From contig NZ_HE997626.1 in NCBI RefSeq assembly GCF_000312385.1, positions 1,010,900-1,074,899 on the forward strand: a DNA stretch of 64,000 bases. Direction: 5' to 3'. How positions within the stretch are numbered: the first letter of the stretch is position 1; each line of letters opens with the position of its first letter. Below are positions 52,301-60,393 of the stretch, in pieces. Origin of the DNA: Tsukamurella sp. 1534 (GTDB taxonomy: Bacteria > Actinomycetota > Actinomycetes > Mycobacteriales > Mycobacteriaceae). Both the position numbers and the translations under genes were made by a program. The notes beneath the pieces are model-generated. The model was not told the DNA's origin, ran no database searches, and saw only the letters and a list, made by a program, of their open reading frames with translations.

Positions 52301-54521
52301 GCGCCACCTGGATGGCGAAGATGCCCACCTGGCCGGTCTCGATGTGGAAGGTCTGGGCGTCGTCGGTGATCATATCGGCGTAGTCGTCGCCCGACTCGTC
52401 GATGATCAGCTCGTTGACCTCGTCGAAGTAGTGCTTGAACACCGGGTTCTCGAGGTAGAGCTGCTTGGCCATCTTGCGGTGGTGGCTGCCGAAGCCGGAG
52501 AAGATGAACGCCGGGCCGACCCCGTCGGGCTGGTTGGCGGAGATGACGTTCGGCGCGTTCTTGCCGTCCGCGATGGCGCGGAAGCCCTTGATCGCCTCGT
52601 CGAGGTCCTTGGCCAGCACCACCGAGCGGACGCGGCCGTGGTTGCGCGAGGCGAGGCTGCGGCCGATCTCGGCGAGCGTGTACTCCTTCGCCTCGTCGGA
52701 CTCGAGCCACTCGACCAGTTCCTGGGCGGCGGCCCGGCGGCGGGACGGGACGTAGGCCGTGAGCACCAGTGGGACGGCGACACCCTCGACGGTCGCGGCG
52801 TAGAACTCCGGGACCGCCTTCGACGAACCCTCTTCCGCCCCTTCGGTCTCGCCCTCGACGACCTCGGGCGCGACGTACTCCTTGATCACGACGTGGGCGT
52901 TGGTGCCGCCGAAGCCGTTACCGGTGACGCCGGCCAGCTTGGCGCCGGAGTACTGGGGCCACTCCGTGTTCCGCGCCGCCATGAGCAGGCGGTTCGCTTC
53001 GAACTGGATGTACGGGTTCGGGCCGGCGAAGTGCAGCGACGCCGGGATCTGCCCGTGCTCCATGCCGAGCAGCACCTTGGCGACGCCGGCGATGCCCGCG
53101 GCGGCCTCCATGTGCCCGAAGTTGGTCTTGGCCGAGCCCAGTAGCAGCGGCTTCTCGGCCTCGCGGCCGCGGCCCAGCACGCGGCCGATCGCGTCGGCCT
53201 CGAGCGGGTCGCCCAGGATGGTACCGGTGCCGTGCGCCTCCAGGTAGTCGACGGTGCGCGGGTCGATGCCCGCGTCCACGTAGGCGTCGCGCAGGTTGGT
53301 CACCTGCGCCTCCGGGTTCGGCGCGAAGATGCCGTTGGACTTGCCGTCGGAGGTGACGGCCGAGCCGGCCAGCACGCCCAGGATCCGGTCCCCGTCGCGC
53401 TCGGCGTCGGCGAGGCGCTTGAGCAGCACGACCGCGCCGCCCTCGGCGCGGATCATGCCGTTCGCGTCCGAGCTGAAGGCCTTGATCTTGCCGTCGGGCG
53501 CCTGCGCGCCGATGGTGTCGAAGCCGAGCGTCGCGGCCGGGACGATGAGCATGTTCACGCCGCCGGCGACGGCCATGTCGGTCTCGCCGTCGCGGAGGCT
53601 CCGGATGGCCTGGTGCATCGCGACCAGCGAGGAGCTGCAGGCCGTGTCGATCGTGACCGACGGGCCGTGGAAGTCGTAGAAGTACGAGACCCGGTTCGCG
53701 ACGATCGACGACGACGTGCCGGTCAGCGCGTACGGGTTGGCCTTCGTCGGGTCCGCGACGGCCAGCATCTGGTAGTCGTTGGCGGAGCTGCCGAGCCACA
53801 CGCCGGTGCGGGTGCCCTTCACCGAGCTGGCCGGGATGTGCGCGTGCTCGAGGGCCTCCCAGGTGAGCTCCATGGCGAGGCGCTGCTGCGGGTCGACCAT
53901 CTCGACCTCGCGCGGCGTCATCTGGAAGAACTCGGCGTCGAACGAGGCCACGTCGTCGAGGTACCCGCCGAACACGTTCGCGTCGTCGAGCACCTTCTTC
54001 AGGCGCGGGTCCTGCTTGAACTCGAGCCAGCGGTCCTCCGGGAGGTCCCGCGTACCGTCGCCGTTCCCGATGAGGAACTCCCACGTGGACTCGGGCGTCT
54101 CCCCGGCCTGCGGGAAGCGGGTCGCCAGGCCGATCACCGCGACGTCGTGCACACCGCGGTTCGCCTCGAACTCCTCGCCGCGGTCGTACAGCGCCGCCTC
54201 GGCCGCGAGGTCGTCGTCGGAGACCACCGGGTCGCCGTCGATGATGCGCTGGCTGAGCAGCGCGATCGTCGGGTGCTGGAAGGCGACGGTGGCGGTCAGC
54301 TGCACGCCGGTGAAGTCCTCGATGTCGGAGGCCATCGAGACGGCGTCGCGCGAGCCGAGGCCGAACTCGTCCAGCGACTTGTCGTCGGTGATGTTCTCCA
54401 GCGGCTGCTTGGTCGCGTCCGCGATCCACTGCCGCATCCACGCGCGCAGTTCCTCCAGCGAGAGGTCCTCGCGGGCCTTTCCGGTGGGGCCTTCGGGGGC
54501 CGTGTAATCGTTCTCAGCCAT
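49389..54521 (-). CDS. pks13: Polyketide synthase Pks13 (mycolate condensing enzyme)
   Basis: A 1,710-residue type I synthase with the Pks13 order ACP - ketosynthase - acyltransferase - ACP - thioesterase. N-terminal ACP: carrier Ser57 in GLGSRDA. KS: Cys295 in DTACSSS, with EAHGTGT and the NFGHMEA His. AT: Ser759 in PHSMGEA, where a Pro replaces the Gly that normally precedes this motif. Second ACP: Ser1227 in GMDSL. Thioesterase: Ser1513 in GWSLGG. It joins the FadD32-activated meromycoloyl chain to a carboxyacyl unit to make the alpha-alkyl beta-ketoacyl precursor of mycolic acids. I start it at the ATG 54521; a GTG 15 bases earlier is possible. It lies between fadD32 and accD4. Confidence 0.97.
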   Translation of the reverse strand: MAENDYTAPEGPTGKAREDLSLEELRAWMRQWIADATKQPLENITDDKSLDEFGLGSRDAVSMASDIEDFTGVQLTATVAFQHPTIALLSQRIIDGDPVVSDDDLAAEAALYDRGEEFEANRGVHDVAVIGLATRFPQAGETPESTWEFLIGNGDGTRDLPEDRWLEFKQDPRLKKVLDDANVFGGYLDDVASFDAEFFQMTPREVEMVDPQQRLAMELTWEALEHAHIPASSVKGTRTGVWLGSSANDYQMLAVADPTKANPYALTGTSSSIVANRVSYFYDFHGPSVTIDTACSSSLVAMHQAIRSLRDGETDMAVAGGVNMLIVPAATLGFDTIGAQAPDGKIKAFSSDANGMIRAEGGAVVLLKRLADAERDGDRILGVLAGSAVTSDGKSNGIFAPNPEAQVTNLRDAYVDAGIDPRTVDYLEAHGTGTILGDPLEADAIGRVLGRGREAEKPLLLGSAKTNFGHMEAAAGIAGVAKVLLGMEHGQIPASLHFAGPNPYIQFEANRLLMAARNTEWPQYSGAKLAGVTGNGFGGTNAHVVIKEYVAPEVVEGETEGAEEGSSKAVPEFYAATVEGVAVPLVLTAYVPSRRRAAAQELVEWLESDEAKEYTLAEIGRSLASRNHGRVRSVVLAKDLDEAIKGFRAIADGKNAPNVISANQPDGVGPAFIFSGFGSHHRKMAKQLYLENPVFKHYFDEVNELIIDESGDDYADMITDDAQTFHIETGQVGIFAIQVALVGLFRHHGIEPGVVLPHSMGEATAAWLTGGLSLEDAVRVICNRSRLMGEGEAMLPEEMERFMALVEYSADDIETVLGDYEGLEICVYAAPTHTVLGGPGKVIDQIVEETEAKGLMARKLVTRGASHTSQMDPLLGELQAELMGIEPHPLQYPMYSTVNKEEFYKAGHAPVHDVDYWIKGLRHSVWFTQAVEKAVEAGYRTFIEFSPNPITLISVAAVTFGSGIQDAALVQTLKRKEDEQGTVMTALATVFARGHDVDVASLFGPGRYAPIPRTRFQRKHIWIQTKLPDGGSGVVPGGHVALPDGRHVWQLDAGALTLGDQTEISLVELARLAAGQVLDGAAVTAAVEHGEPKDGLTLTTTLTPHPGGASIQVHENRGAGSGFRLLLDAVVVGGEAAGTAAEPSITRAAAPAAAAAAAAPDDLEAEPEITVSDETEAPAPEGAAEIWSPDSGETVEHRLGVIIAETMGFEIEDLPKEIPLIDLGMDSLIAMRIKNRAEYEFDIPPIQIQAVRDASFNDVVQFVEYAVEHRDQVDALAEHQTGTGEMADAGQLAEMMKAAKEEAAAKAAAPAEAPSGPKTEAETTEPETTEPETADGPDLLDGAAVAEAVGDGVPPRDAAERLTFATYAIVVGKSPGGVFNELEVLSEDVAEKLTARLSERAGGEIDIEDVIDSTNIEQMATYVGAVMDAATPVDGFVRTLRNPEGSTRKPLFLFHPAGGNTMAYEALLRKLPEDLPIYGIERVEGEIEERVREYLPKIREVQPEGPYRVAGWSLGGAFAYGVARGLDDAGEKVEYIGLLDVVAPTVPLTDEPDEKKARLERWEKFARKNYDIGDEVELPMDRLVAADDEGQFRIIMELVQLSDKKVPTSMIEHQRTSFIDNRALLKVNPADYGHFDGTVTLYRADKMHDGAIELEPNFADIAPDGGWAPVVEDLRIVKIGGDHLQLIDEPYIGRIAQHMASELNAADGAE

Positions 54522-54608
54522 GGTCTTGTGGATCACCCTTCGCAGTCGAACCCGGGGGTACGCGGGAGCGCGGAGATTTCAGTTGTGGTCGAACGCCCTG
54601 GTCAGGCG

Positions 54609-56516
54609 CTACTGGACGTTGTTCGCCTCGGCGTCCGGGAACGCCTGCTGCGTGTAGCCGCCGCGCAGCGTGCCGTCGATGTAGGCGGCGCGGCCGGCGC
54701 GGCGCGCGATCTTGCCCGAGCTGGTGCGCGGCAGCGAGCCGCTCGGGACGAGGAGGATGTCGCGGGCCAGGACGCCGTGCGCGGCGCCGACGGCCGAGCG
54801 GATGTCGTCCGCGATCGCCTGCTGGTCCTGCTTGTGGCCGCCCGCGGCGAGCTCGGCGACGATCACCAGCTGCTCGGACTGGTCGTTCCGGTCGTAGGTG
54901 AGGCCCGAGTGGGCGTTCTCGAAGACCGCCTGCGGGAGCTCGTTCGCGGGGACCGAGAACGCGGCGAGGTAGCCCACGCGCACGTACTTGTTGGACTCCT
55001 GCGCAGTGAACTCGATGTCCTGCGGGTAGTGGTTGCGGCCGTCGACGATGACCAGGTCCTTCACGCGGCCCGTGATGTACAGCTCGCCGCCGTGGTAGAC
55101 GCCGAAGTCGCCGGTGCGCATCCACTTGGCCTTCTCCAGGTTCTTCACGCCCTGGGAGTGGCTGCCCTCGGAGAGGGGGGTCAGGTAGTTCTGGAAGGTC
55201 TCGCGGGACTCCTCGTCGCGCTCCCAGTAGCCCGAGCCGATGTTCATGCCGTGCAGCCAGATCTCGCCGACCGAGTCGTCCGGGACCTCCTTGCCGGTCT
55301 CCGGGTCGACGATGCAGGCCCACTGGCTCAGCGCCACGTCGCCGCACGAGACCTGCGGGACGGCACCGTCGGCGTTCTCGTCGGTGGGCACGAACGTGCC
55401 GGCGCCCAGCTGGTCCCGGTCGACGTAGACCACGCGGGCCTCGTTCTCCACCGGGGTGGAGCTGACGAACAGGGTGGCCTCGGCCATGCCGAAGCAGGGC
55501 TTGATCGCCTTCGGCGACAGGCCGTACGGGGCGAACGCCTCGTTGAACTTCTGCATCGAGGAGACGGTGACCGGCTCCGAGCCGTTGATCAGGCCCTTGA
55601 CGTTCGACAGGTCGAGCGTCTCGCCCTCCTTGGGCAGGCCGCGGGCGGCGGCGTGCTCGTAGGCGAAGTTCGGGGCGGCGGCGAAGGTCTCCGCGCCGTC
55701 CTCGACGGCGGCCAGCTCGTTGATCCAGCGGCCGGGGCGGCGCACGAACGCCGACGGGCTCATGATCGTGATGAACTTGCCGCCCAGCGCGGGCAGGATC
55801 ACCGTGAGCAGGCCCATGTCGTGGAACATCGGCAGCCAGGTGACGCCGCGGGAGTTCTCGTTGAGGTCCAGCGCGTGGATCATCTGGATGACGTTGGTGC
55901 CCACCGCCTCGTAGGTGATCTGCACGCCGGCCGGGTTGCGCGTGGAACCCGAGGTGTACTGCAGGTACGCGATGGTGTCGCGGTAGATCGGGAACGGCTT
56001 GAGCGTCGAGCCCACCGAGTCCGGGATGGCGTCGACGGCGATGATGCGCGGCCGCTCCTTGGCCGGGAGGTGGCGGAAGAAGTTGCGGCAGGCCTCCGCG
56101 GACCCCGAGGAGGTGAGGATCGCGGTGGGCTTGCAGTCGTCCAGGACGATCCGCAGGCGGTCCGTGTGGCCCGGCTCGTCGGGGCTGAACAGCGGCACGG
56201 CGATGTTGCCGGCGTAGAGCGCACCGAAGAAGGCGGTCACGTAGTCCAGGCCCTGCGGGGCCAGGATGGCGACGCGGTCCTCGCGCTTGGTGATGTGCTG
56301 CAGGCGCGCGCCGATCGCGCGCAGCCGGGCGCCGAACTGCGCCCAGGTCAGCTCGTGCACCTCGCCGTCGCGCTCGCGGCTGTAGTCGATGAAGCGGTAC
56401 GCCAGGGTGTCGGCGCGCTCTGCTGCGTTGCGCTCCACGAAGTCGACCAGGGTCGTTCCCGGGCGGAAGAAGATGTTGCCGTCCTCGTCCAGAAACTGGT
56501 CAAACTCGTTGTTCAT
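54609..56516 (-). CDS. fadD32: Long-chain fatty-acid AMP ligase FadD32
   Basis: A 635-residue fatty-acyl-AMP ligase. The P-loop-like YTSGSTRNPAGVQ near residue 190 and the adenylate-forming KWMRTGDFGVY, GRVKDLVIVDGRNHYPQDIE and SSGKIARR motifs are in order. It activates meromycolic acid as acyl-AMP and loads it on the N-terminal ACP of Pks13, encoded 87 bases downstream. GAGGAG lies six bases before the ATG. The 235-base gap upstream should contain the operon promoter, which I could not place. Confidence 0.97.
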   Translation of the reverse strand: MNNEFDQFLDEDGNIFFRPGTTLVDFVERNAAERADTLAYRFIDYSRERDGEVHELTWAQFGARLRAIGARLQHITKREDRVAILAPQGLDYVTAFFGALYAGNIAVPLFSPDEPGHTDRLRIVLDDCKPTAILTSSGSAEACRNFFRHLPAKERPRIIAVDAIPDSVGSTLKPFPIYRDTIAYLQYTSGSTRNPAGVQITYEAVGTNVIQMIHALDLNENSRGVTWLPMFHDMGLLTVILPALGGKFITIMSPSAFVRRPGRWINELAAVEDGAETFAAAPNFAYEHAAARGLPKEGETLDLSNVKGLINGSEPVTVSSMQKFNEAFAPYGLSPKAIKPCFGMAEATLFVSSTPVENEARVVYVDRDQLGAGTFVPTDENADGAVPQVSCGDVALSQWACIVDPETGKEVPDDSVGEIWLHGMNIGSGYWERDEESRETFQNYLTPLSEGSHSQGVKNLEKAKWMRTGDFGVYHGGELYITGRVKDLVIVDGRNHYPQDIEFTAQESNKYVRVGYLAAFSVPANELPQAVFENAHSGLTYDRNDQSEQLVIVAELAAGGHKQDQQAIADDIRSAVGAAHGVLARDILLVPSGSLPRTSSGKIARRAGRAAYIDGTLRGGYTQQAFPDAEANNVQ

Positions 56517-56751
56517 CCATCGCTCCTCGCGCCGGGCCTTCGGTGGGCACCGGCCATACAGTGGTACATCGCGTGACGGCCACGCCCCGTTGCGGGCCTG
56601 TGCGCCACCTCATAGTGCTTGATTCCGGCAACGTGTTTCACCCGTTTGACCGGTGGACACGCCGCAAAAATCCGCAAACCCAGCTATCGTACCGCGCACC
56701 GTCGTTGCGGACGAAAACCGTGAGCCGGGATGTGAGGCGGCGCCTGCGGGG

Positions 56752-57732
56752 TCATTCGCCCTTCAACTGCTCGATCACGGGGGCGAAGGCCTCCATCTGC
56801 GTGGGCACCACGCCCACGTACGACATCCCGGTCGCGGCCCGCGTCGCGCGCACCTGATCGGCGATCTCGTCGAAGGTCCCGATCGCCAGGTACGGCGAGT
56901 TCAGGACGTCGTCCATGGTGACCTCCTTGTCGACCTCGATCTGCGCGGACAGGCCCCGCTCGATCGCCTTGAGGGCGTAGTCCGCCACCTGCTCCCGATC
57001 GTCGGTCACCACGATGGTGGCGATCGACCAGGACAACTCGATCTCCGCGAACCGCTCGCCCGCGGTGGCCTTGACGAACTCGACCTTCTTCTTCACCGCG
57101 TCCATCGACATGTCCGAGATCTTGAGCTTGCCCTCGGCCGAGCTGCGCGGGTTGATGGAGACCACGTCGGCGCGGCGCGCGGCCAGCTCCAGCGTGCGCC
57201 GGCTGCCGGCGCCGATGGCGATCGGCGGGCGCGGGCCCTGCCGCGGACGGGGATAGCCCTTGAGCGCCGAGACCTGGAAGATCTCGCCCGCGTACTCGAC
57301 CTCCTGACCGCGGAGCAGGCCGTCGAGCACCGTCAGGCCCTCGTCCAGGCGCTGGATGCGGCGGGCGGGCGATTCGAACTGGATGCCCGACTGGTCGAAG
57401 TCCTCCTTGAACGCGCCCAGGCCCAGGCCGATCTCCAGCCGCCCCTTGGACAGCACGTCGATCGTGGTGAGCTCCTTGGCCAGCACCGCGGGGTGCCGGA
57501 ACGGCATCGCCAGCATCGACGTGGCCAGCCGGATCTTGTCCGTGCTCACGGCCAGGGCGCCCAGCGCGGCCAGCGGGCCCACCTGCGGATCCAGCCGGTC
57601 CGGGATGGCGAAGGTGTCGAAGCCCAGCTCCTCGGCCTCCTGGGCGAGCTTGACGAACTTGCGCGCGCCGCCCTCGTCGGCGTTGCCTGCACCACCCGCT
57701 GCGAAACGGAACTTGCGGGGCTCAGTGGTCAC
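56752..57732 (-). CDS. Luciferase-like (F420-type) oxidoreductase
   Basis: A 326-residue LLM-fold oxidoreductase. The TIM-barrel segments FAIPDRLDPQVGPLAALGALA, IRLATSMLAMPFRHPAVLAKEL and GLGLGAFKEDFDQ are typical of F420- or FMN-dependent members. The cofactor and substrate are not known. GGGAG lies before the GTG at 57732, and TAGGCT (57781-57786, minus strand) about 50 bases upstream is a plausible promoter. It sits between the cutinases and fadD32, where M. tuberculosis has no such gene. Confidence 0.88.
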   Translation of the reverse strand: MTTEPRKFRFAAGGAGNADEGGARKFVKLAQEAEELGFDTFAIPDRLDPQVGPLAALGALAVSTDKIRLATSMLAMPFRHPAVLAKELTTIDVLSKGRLEIGLGLGAFKEDFDQSGIQFESPARRIQRLDEGLTVLDGLLRGQEVEYAGEIFQVSALKGYPRPRQGPRPPIAIGAGSRRTLELAARRADVVSINPRSSAEGKLKISDMSMDAVKKKVEFVKATAGERFAEIELSWSIATIVVTDDREQVADYALKAIERGLSAQIEVDKEVTMDDVLNSPYLAIGTFDEIADQVRATRAATGMSYVGVVPTQMEAFAPVIEQLKGE

Positions 57733-57780
57733 GTGGGGCTCTCCCTTGTCGACGTTGACATGGCTGTTGGCGTTGCGCAC

Positions 57781-57786
57781 AGCCTA
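57781..57786 (-). promoter_or_regulatory. -10 box of the luciferase-like oxidoreductase gene
   Basis: TAGGCT on the minus strand, with an expected leader of about 40 bases that contains the GGGAG ribosome binding site. Confidence 0.4.
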
Positions 57787-57862
57787 GCGGCCGTTCCGCA
57801 CCGCCCGGACCACACCGCGTCACAGGAGTGAACCGGTCCGGTCGCGGATCGCCCGGCCCGCG

Positions 57863-58807
57863 TCACTTGGTCTTGGGCGCCTTGTCGACGAGTCCCGCGG
57901 CCCAGCCCGCCATCCACTGCGGCGCCGTCTTCCCGTCGAGCGACCAGTCCCTGGTGGTGCCGTACAGCGCGTGCGAGTTCTGGGTCACCGTCGAGACCAC
58001 CTGCGGCAGCCCGGTGGCGAGGCCCAGGAGGCCGCCCCGGGGCTGGTTGCAGATGGGGTCGTTGGTGCCGCAGATGGTCACGACCTTGGAGTCGGCGTCG
58101 CCGAAGCCGCCCTTGCGCTTGCCCTCCAGGTCCACGCCGAACGCGCTGAAACCGGCGAACGTCACCTCGACGCCCTCGCCCGCGGGATCGGGGCCGATCG
58201 CGCGGCCCTCCCCCTGCACGCGGCGGCTGTCCGAGATGAGGCCGGTGCCGATCAACCTGTCGTTCGGGATCGGGCCCGTCCCGGCCCCGATCTGCGCCGT
58301 GATGTTGCCCATGATGGTGGCGCCCTGCGAGAAGCCCATCAGCACGAATCCCGTGAGCGGGCACTTGTTGCGGACCTCGGTGATCTTGGCGACCGCGCGG
58401 TCGGTGCCCTGCTGCCGCGACGCCTGGTACGTCACCTGCCCGTCCGGCGGCACGGCCACCGGATTGTGGAACTGGGCGACGTACGGGATCGTCCACACGT
58501 CGGCGCGCGACGCGGAGTACCGCTTGTCCAGCGGGCCCGACACCTGCAGCATCAGCGACCGCGGGTTGAACCGCGGGTTCCGCGGATCGTCGTTCGCCGC
58601 CGATTCCCAGGTGCCCGGCACCGAGATCACCTGCACGTCCGGGCAGCTCGGGTCCTGCTCCGTCGCCTCGGGCGGGCGCGGGGCCTCGGGCCCCGGCCTG
58701 CGGAGGATCGAGATGATCAGCGTGATCACCACGACGATCGCGATGATCGCGGCGATCACCACCGCGATCCCCAGCGCATTGAGTGCGCGCCTACCGTTCG
58801 CTGCCAT
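57863..58807 (-). CDS. Membrane-anchored cutinase-like esterase (Culp6 type, copy 1)
   Basis: A 314-residue protein with one N-terminal membrane helix (residues 10-36) and a cutinase domain outside. The nucleophile Ser is in GFSQGA, the acid in TNDPICN and the His in SHALYG, with paired cysteines. It resembles Rv3802c (Culp6), a cell-wall phospholipase/thioesterase linked to mycolate assembly and, like here, located near fadD32. AGGA precedes the ATG at 58807. It follows a paralogue with 18 bases between, so both belong to one operon. Confidence 0.92.
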   Translation of the reverse strand: MAANGRRALNALGIAVVIAAIIAIVVVITLIISILRRPGPEAPRPPEATEQDPSCPDVQVISVPGTWESAANDDPRNPRFNPRSLMLQVSGPLDKRYSASRADVWTIPYVAQFHNPVAVPPDGQVTYQASRQQGTDRAVAKITEVRNKCPLTGFVLMGFSQGATIMGNITAQIGAGTGPIPNDRLIGTGLISDSRRVQGEGRAIGPDPAGEGVEVTFAGFSAFGVDLEGKRKGGFGDADSKVVTICGTNDPICNQPRGGLLGLATGLPQVVSTVTQNSHALYGTTRDWSLDGKTAPQWMAGWAAGLVDKAPKTK

Positions 58808-58825
58808 CGGTCCTGGATACCACCG

Positions 58826-59842
58826 CTAGCTGTGGGGAGGCTTAGGCGCCTTGTCGATCACGCCGCGCGCCCAGCCGAGCATCCACTGCGTGGCCGTCTG
58901 CCCGTTCGCCGCCCAGTCGGTGGTGGTGGCGTACAGGGCGTGCGAGTTGCCCGTGAGCACCTTCTGCAGCTCGGGCAGCGTCTTCGCCAGCTCGCCCGTC
59001 TGGAAGATGTCCTTGGGCTGGTTGCAGATCGGGTCCCGCATGCCGCACAGCGACACGGTGCGGTCCTTGAGTACCCCGAAGCCGCCCGGCCGGCCGCCGC
59101 GCAGCGCCAGGCTGCCGAAGGCGAAGCCGCCGTACGCCTTCTCCACACCCACGCCGGGCGGGTTCGGGCCGGCGGTGGGGGCGTCGCCCGGCTCCCGCCG
59201 CGGGTCCGAGATGAGGCCCACGCCGAGCACGTTCTCGGCGGGGATCGGGCCCTTGCCCGCGGCGATCTCGCCCGCGATGTCGCCCGCGACGACCGCGCCC
59301 TGCGAGAAGCCCATGAGCACGAAGCCGGTGAGCTTGCACTTCTCGTAGACCTTCGTGATCTTCGCGATCGACTTGTCGTAGGCCTCGGTGCGCGACTTCT
59401 CGTACGACGCCTGCCCGTCCGGCGGGATCGCGACGGGGTTCGACAGCTGCGCCACGTACGGCGTGGTCCAGACGTCCGCGCGGGAGTCCGGGAACGCCTT
59501 CTGCAGCGGCGCGGAGATCTTGAGCATCAACGAGTTCGGGTTGAACGTGGGGTTGTACGGATCGTCCGTGCTCTTCGACTCCCACGTGCCCGGCACCGAG
59601 ATCACCTGCACGTCGGGGCAGTCCGCGGGCTGGCTCTTCGGCCGCTCGGCGCCCGGCGAGGTGCTCGCCGACGAGCTGGGCGGCGCCGTGATGGGCGGCT
59701 CCGGGCTCGGCTTGAGCAGGCTGATCAGCAGGATGATCACGAGGACCACCGCGATGATCACGGCGACGCCCACGGCGATCGTCAGCGGCGAGATGCGCTT
59801 GCGCGGTGCGGGTCCGGGCGGCCCCGGCTGCTGGTGCGTCAC
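58826..59842 (-). CDS. Membrane-anchored cutinase-like esterase (Culp6 type, copy 2)
   Basis: A 338-residue paralogue of the following gene with the same layout: a cytoplasmic Pro-rich start, one membrane helix (about 18-43), a Ser/Pro linker and a cutinase domain. The triad is in GFSQGA, MRDPICN and SHALYA. Shared segments such as CPDVQVISVPGTWES show a tandem duplication; M. tuberculosis has one gene here. The GTG at 59842 follows the stop of the DUF732 gene by six bases, so translation is probably coupled. Confidence 0.92.
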   Translation of the reverse strand: MTHQQPGPPGPAPRKRISPLTIAVGVAVIIAVVLVIILLISLLKPSPEPPITAPPSSSASTSPGAERPKSQPADCPDVQVISVPGTWESKSTDDPYNPTFNPNSLMLKISAPLQKAFPDSRADVWTTPYVAQLSNPVAIPPDGQASYEKSRTEAYDKSIAKITKVYEKCKLTGFVLMGFSQGAVVAGDIAGEIAAGKGPIPAENVLGVGLISDPRREPGDAPTAGPNPPGVGVEKAYGGFAFGSLALRGGRPGGFGVLKDRTVSLCGMRDPICNQPKDIFQTGELAKTLPELQKVLTGNSHALYATTTDWAANGQTATQWMLGWARGVIDKAPKPPHS

Positions 59843-59848
59843 GGTCCG

Positions 59849-60307
59849 CTACGCCTTGCAGTAGCCGGAGCGCGCCTCCGCGATGAACTTCTTCGCGTTG
59901 GCGGTCGCCTTCTTGCCGTCCGGCTCCCACGGGCTCAGGCTGCCCGTGACGATCGGCTCGAGGCTCGTGGACTTCTTGTTCGTCTTATCCGACTCGCAGG
60001 TGAACTGCGCGGCGTTGATCACCACGTCGTCGGGCGCCTTGATGCCCATCTCGCGCACCTTGGCAACGAATGCCTTGTCCTTGGGGCTCGCCTGGGGCGC
60101 GGCGCTCGCGCCGGGGTAGCCCGACGGTGCCTCGGACGAATCGGGCGCGGTGGCCGGCAGGGACGTGGGGCCCGAGCTCGATTCACCGCCACCGTCGACC
60201 GCGGTGGTGGGGGCCGTCACCGTCGAACTGCCGCCGCACGCGACCGCGCCGAGCAGCACTCCGCCCGCCATGACCGATGCCGCGAGGGCTCCACGAAGTC
60301 CTGCCAT
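59849..60307 (-). CDS. DUF732-family lipoprotein
   Basis: A 152-residue exported protein. A signal peptide ends in a lipobox-like GAVAC with Cys near residue 24. A Ser/Thr/Pro/Gly-rich linker (about 25-75) precedes a small helical DUF732 domain (about 78-152) with a conserved Cys pair. The function of DUF732 is unknown; the genes are common beside cell-wall genes in mycobacteria. I start at the ATG 60307; TTG 60322, directly after AAGGGA, is an alternative. It heads the cutinase operon. Confidence 0.82.
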   Translation of the reverse strand: MAGLRGALAASVMAGGVLLGAVACGGSSTVTAPTTAVDGGGESSSGPTSLPATAPDSSEAPSGYPGASAAPQASPKDKAFVAKVREMGIKAPDDVVINAAQFTCESDKTNKKSTSLEPIVTGSLSPWEPDGKKATANAKKFIAEARSGYCKA

Positions 60308-60393
60308 CTGTGTATCTCGCAATCCCTTGAAGTACCTGCCGACAACGCTGCCAGGCTACCGGCAGCCGCTACGCCCAACCCTGGGACGGTCGT

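Noticed and set aside
49119-53144. 1,341-codon plus-strand frame opposite pks13
   Set aside because: Antisense shadow of a long conserved gene; repetitive Arg/His/Gly/Val composition and no start signal.
53232-56576. 1,114-codon plus-strand frame opposite pks13/fadD32
   Set aside because: Same reason: no recognisable domain and fully antisense to two well-supported genes.
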